DNA from: Legionellaceae bacterium
Lineage (GTDB): Bacteria > Pseudomonadota > Gammaproteobacteria > Legionellales > Legionellaceae
NCBI GenBank assembly: GCA_030148065.1
Contig: JASBUC010000010.1
Coordinates: 1 to 64,000 of the forward strand
DNA: 64,000 nt
Direction: 5' to 3'
Shown: piece by piece, positions 62,866 to 64,000 of the stretch
How the letters are laid out: each line of letters opens with the position of its first letter
Numbering within the stretch: the first letter of the stretch is position 1
Program-made: the position numbers and the translations under genes
Notes under the pieces: model-generated
Databases searched by the model: none
Told to the model about the DNA's origin: nothing
What the model saw: the letters and a program-made list of their open reading frames with translations, nothing else

Positions 62866-63610
62866 TCCCTTTCTCCTGTAATCCTTCAGTTGTTACTTCA
62901 TCTTCCCAGCATTTTTGGCTTAACCAGTTTGCTGGGTATTTCCACGCTGGCACCCATTGCCCTGAAGCACTCTTTAAACTTTGCGCTTGGATTTGTTGGT
63001 TTAACGCGGCTAATATTTTTTCTAGAAGCTCTTGGTTAGGGTTGATTTGTTGAAACACATCAAGTGCTTGTTCTCGGGATTTCTTTTCTGGATATAGAAG
63101 CCAAAACTTTTCGAAGTCGCGCAATAAATAAATATAATTATTCTCTTTATGAGGTGTGGCGGCTTTTGGTGCTTTTGCTGTGGTGGCTTTTAATGCTTCA
63201 CCTTCAAAAGTCTCAGTATTTACAAGGGATCTTTGGCGCTTGGTTGTGGTGGCTTCTTGTGGCGGGTTTATGGCGGCTTTATTTTGGACGGAATAATGCC
63301 CTTTTACTAAAAGGCACTTCAAAATAAGTTGCTTACCTTCAGACTGCACTTCAACTAAGCCTGCTTTTGCTAACCCTGCTACGGCACGGCGCACCTGATC
63401 ACGAGAGAAGCTTTGACTCTTAATACCCTGGTGCGGCTCGATGTAAAGTTGCTCTGAAATTGATTGATAGCTTACCCTACGTTTTATGCCTGTTACCCCG
63501 GTTCCTAAATCCATATAAGGCCGAATCCCTCTCAAGTAAGTTAACTGCTGAATATGTGGCAAACCACATAGTGCTTCTAGCTCTTCACCACTAATGACAA
63601 TCCTCTTCAC
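62732..63610 (-). CDS. lvrA: LvrA-like protein with winged-helix N-terminal half
   Basis: The protein has 292 residues from GTG 63610 (AAGGA upstream). The first half (SYQSISEQLYIEPHQGIKSQSF, then SRDQVRRAVAGLAKAGLVEVQ) is a winged-helix DNA-binding region. A Thr/Lys/Ala-rich linker leads to a C-terminal part (FEKFWLLYPEKKSREQALDVF) that has a short replication- or phage-like KK-x-E pattern. It is first in the lvrA-lvrB-csrT block and likely a regulator of the element. Its promoter is in the palindromic region at 63611. Confidence 0.8.
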   Translation of the reverse strand: MKRIVISGEELEALCGLPHIQQLTYLRGIRPYMDLGTGVTGIKRRVSYQSISEQLYIEPHQGIKSQSFSRDQVRRAVAGLAKAGLVEVQSEGKQLILKCLLVKGHYSVQNKAAINPPQEATTTKRQRSLVNTETFEGEALKATTAKAPKAATPHKENNYIYLLRDFEKFWLLYPEKKSREQALDVFQQINPNQELLEKILAALNQQIQAQSLKSASGQWVPAWKYPANWLSQKCWEDEVTTEGLQEKGNAKCRRNTKHETVDPFWEQDFEEPECGEESAFESSNVISLQRYR

Positions 63611-63639
63611 GATTCTCTATCCTTGTTAACCCTCGTTTT

Positions 63640-63676
63640 AAATTTCATACTGTGATAAATTGATAGTATGGAATTT
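63640..63676. promoter_or_regulatory. Operator-like inverted repeat between lvrA and the divergent repressor
   Basis: AAATTTCATACT (63640-63651) and AGTATGGAATTT (63665-63676) are 12-base arms with one mismatch and a 13-base spacer. The spacer starts with GTGATAAAT, which recurs at 63725-63733, and TCAC-GTTAT-GTGA lies at 63684-63696. Such repeated half-sites between divergent regulators suit the XRE repressor that begins at 63763. Confidence 0.65.
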
Positions 63677-63762
63677 AAAATAGTCACGTTATGTGATGTT
63701 TAATTTCACTTTATATTACGAAACGTGATAAATCAAGGTGTAAATACCTTTGGAGTTAAATT

Positions 63763-64000
63763 TTGAGTGAACAAAATATTAAAGAGGAAATTGGCAAACG
63801 AATTAGTAGTGCTAGAAAAACTAAAGGCTTGACACTAAAAGCCCTTGGCGAGCTTGCTGGCAACCTAAAACAGTCTCGTCTAACCAACTGGGAGCGAGGT
63901 ACTCGGACACCTGGTCCTGAGGAGATTAAGCAGTTAGCCTTTGCTTTAAATGTTTCTCCAGCTTACTTAATGTGTTTGTCCGATGACCAAGAATTAAATA
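63763..64000 (+). CDS. XRE-family repressor (PrpA-like), C terminus beyond the window
   Basis: The start is TTG 63763, preceded by GGAG at 63752 with seven bases between. The first 79 residues form a complete XRE helix-turn-helix: RISSARKTKGLTLKALGELAG, then QSRLTNWERGTRTPGPEEI and ALNVSPAYLM. In Legionella ICEs a phage-repressor-like gene (prpA) stands divergent from lvrA, as here. Whether it carries an S24 peptidase domain cannot be seen because the window ends. Confidence 0.8.
   Translation, partial: MSEQNIKEEIGKRISSARKTKGLTLKALGELAGNLKQSRLTNWERGTRTPGPEEIKQLAFALNVSPAYLMCLSDDQELN

Larger units (their letters stand above)
16056..64000. mobile_element. Integrative conjugative element with IncP-like Trb transfer system, left end at tRNA-Pro
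   Basis: From the tRNA-Pro 3' end to the right edge the window holds only element-type genes: phage-like repressors, AlpA-like factor, RP4-type relaxosome genes with oriT, cargo, a full trb set, traG and traF, and lvrA-lvrB-csrT. The family is the Legionella genomic-island type with a Trb/Tra (type IVA) transfer system. The right attachment site and the integrase are not seen and must be beyond 64,000, so the true size is above 48 kb. The left boundary is inferred from the tRNA, not from a matched direct repeat. Confidence 0.85.

Overview
The window looks like chromosome from a Legionella-type gammaproteobacterium (order Legionellales). The evidence is low overall G+C, a diaA-dolP neighbourhood, large coiled-coil proteins of the kind common in Legionella, and an integrative conjugative element (ICE) carrying the Legionella regulatory block lvrA-lvrB-csrT. 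The species cannot be fixed from the sequence alone.

Host chromosome, 1 to about 16,055. A giant minus-strand ORF (at least 1,597 codons) runs off the left edge and is divergent from a metallophosphoesterase. Two large unrecognised minus-strand proteins follow (619 and 752 aa, coiled-coil rich, possible secreted effectors). Next comes a three-gene envelope operon: retropepsin-like protease, inactive transglutaminase fused to seven membrane helices, and a RimK-like ATP-grasp ligase. Then come diaA with two BON-domain lipoproteins (dolP-like), a GIN-domain lipoprotein and a tRNA-Pro(GGG).

Mobile element, about 16,056 to beyond 64,000. It starts at the 3' end of tRNA-Pro. The left end holds an AlpA-like DNA-binding protein, a small ORF and a divergent S24-type repressor with two matching 18-bp operators. 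Cargo block 1 (17.6-27 kb) carries a VUT-family transporter, a methyltransferase, a P-loop kinase-GNAT fusion and a nine-gene minus-strand operon. That operon runs DUF2975, XRE, WYL regulator, VOC, GyrI-like, AAA kinase, GNAT-APH fusion, DUF4286-like, GrpB. Then comes an IncP/RP4-type relaxosome, traM-traL-traK-oriT-traJ-traI, with a traH-like gene nested in traI and a predicted nic site almost identical to that of RP4.

Cargo block 2 is metal resistance. A nine-gene plus-strand copper/silver operon carries a cupredoxin, CusC, CusB with a fused CusF-like domain, CusA, an HD-GYP phosphodiesterase, a two-helix ion-channel protein, CopA, a membrane-anchored cupredoxin and an unknown polytopic membrane protein. 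A minus-strand czcCBA operon is followed by two CDF transporters. The mating apparatus comes last: traF, traG and trbL-K-J-I-H-G-F-E-D-C-B read leftward from csrT, lvrB and lvrA. A divergent XRE repressor, cut by the right edge, shares a palindromic control region with lvrA. No integrase lies in the window, so it is probably beyond the right edge.

How it works together (inference). Repressors at both ends and the RNA-binding protein CsrT would hold excision and transfer quiet. On induction TraI, with TraJ, TraK and TraH, nicks oriT and the strand leaves through the Trb channel, with traKLM and cargo block 1 leading. The recipient gains export of copper/silver and zinc/cobalt/cadmium plus a set of small-molecule-modifying enzymes of unknown substrate.
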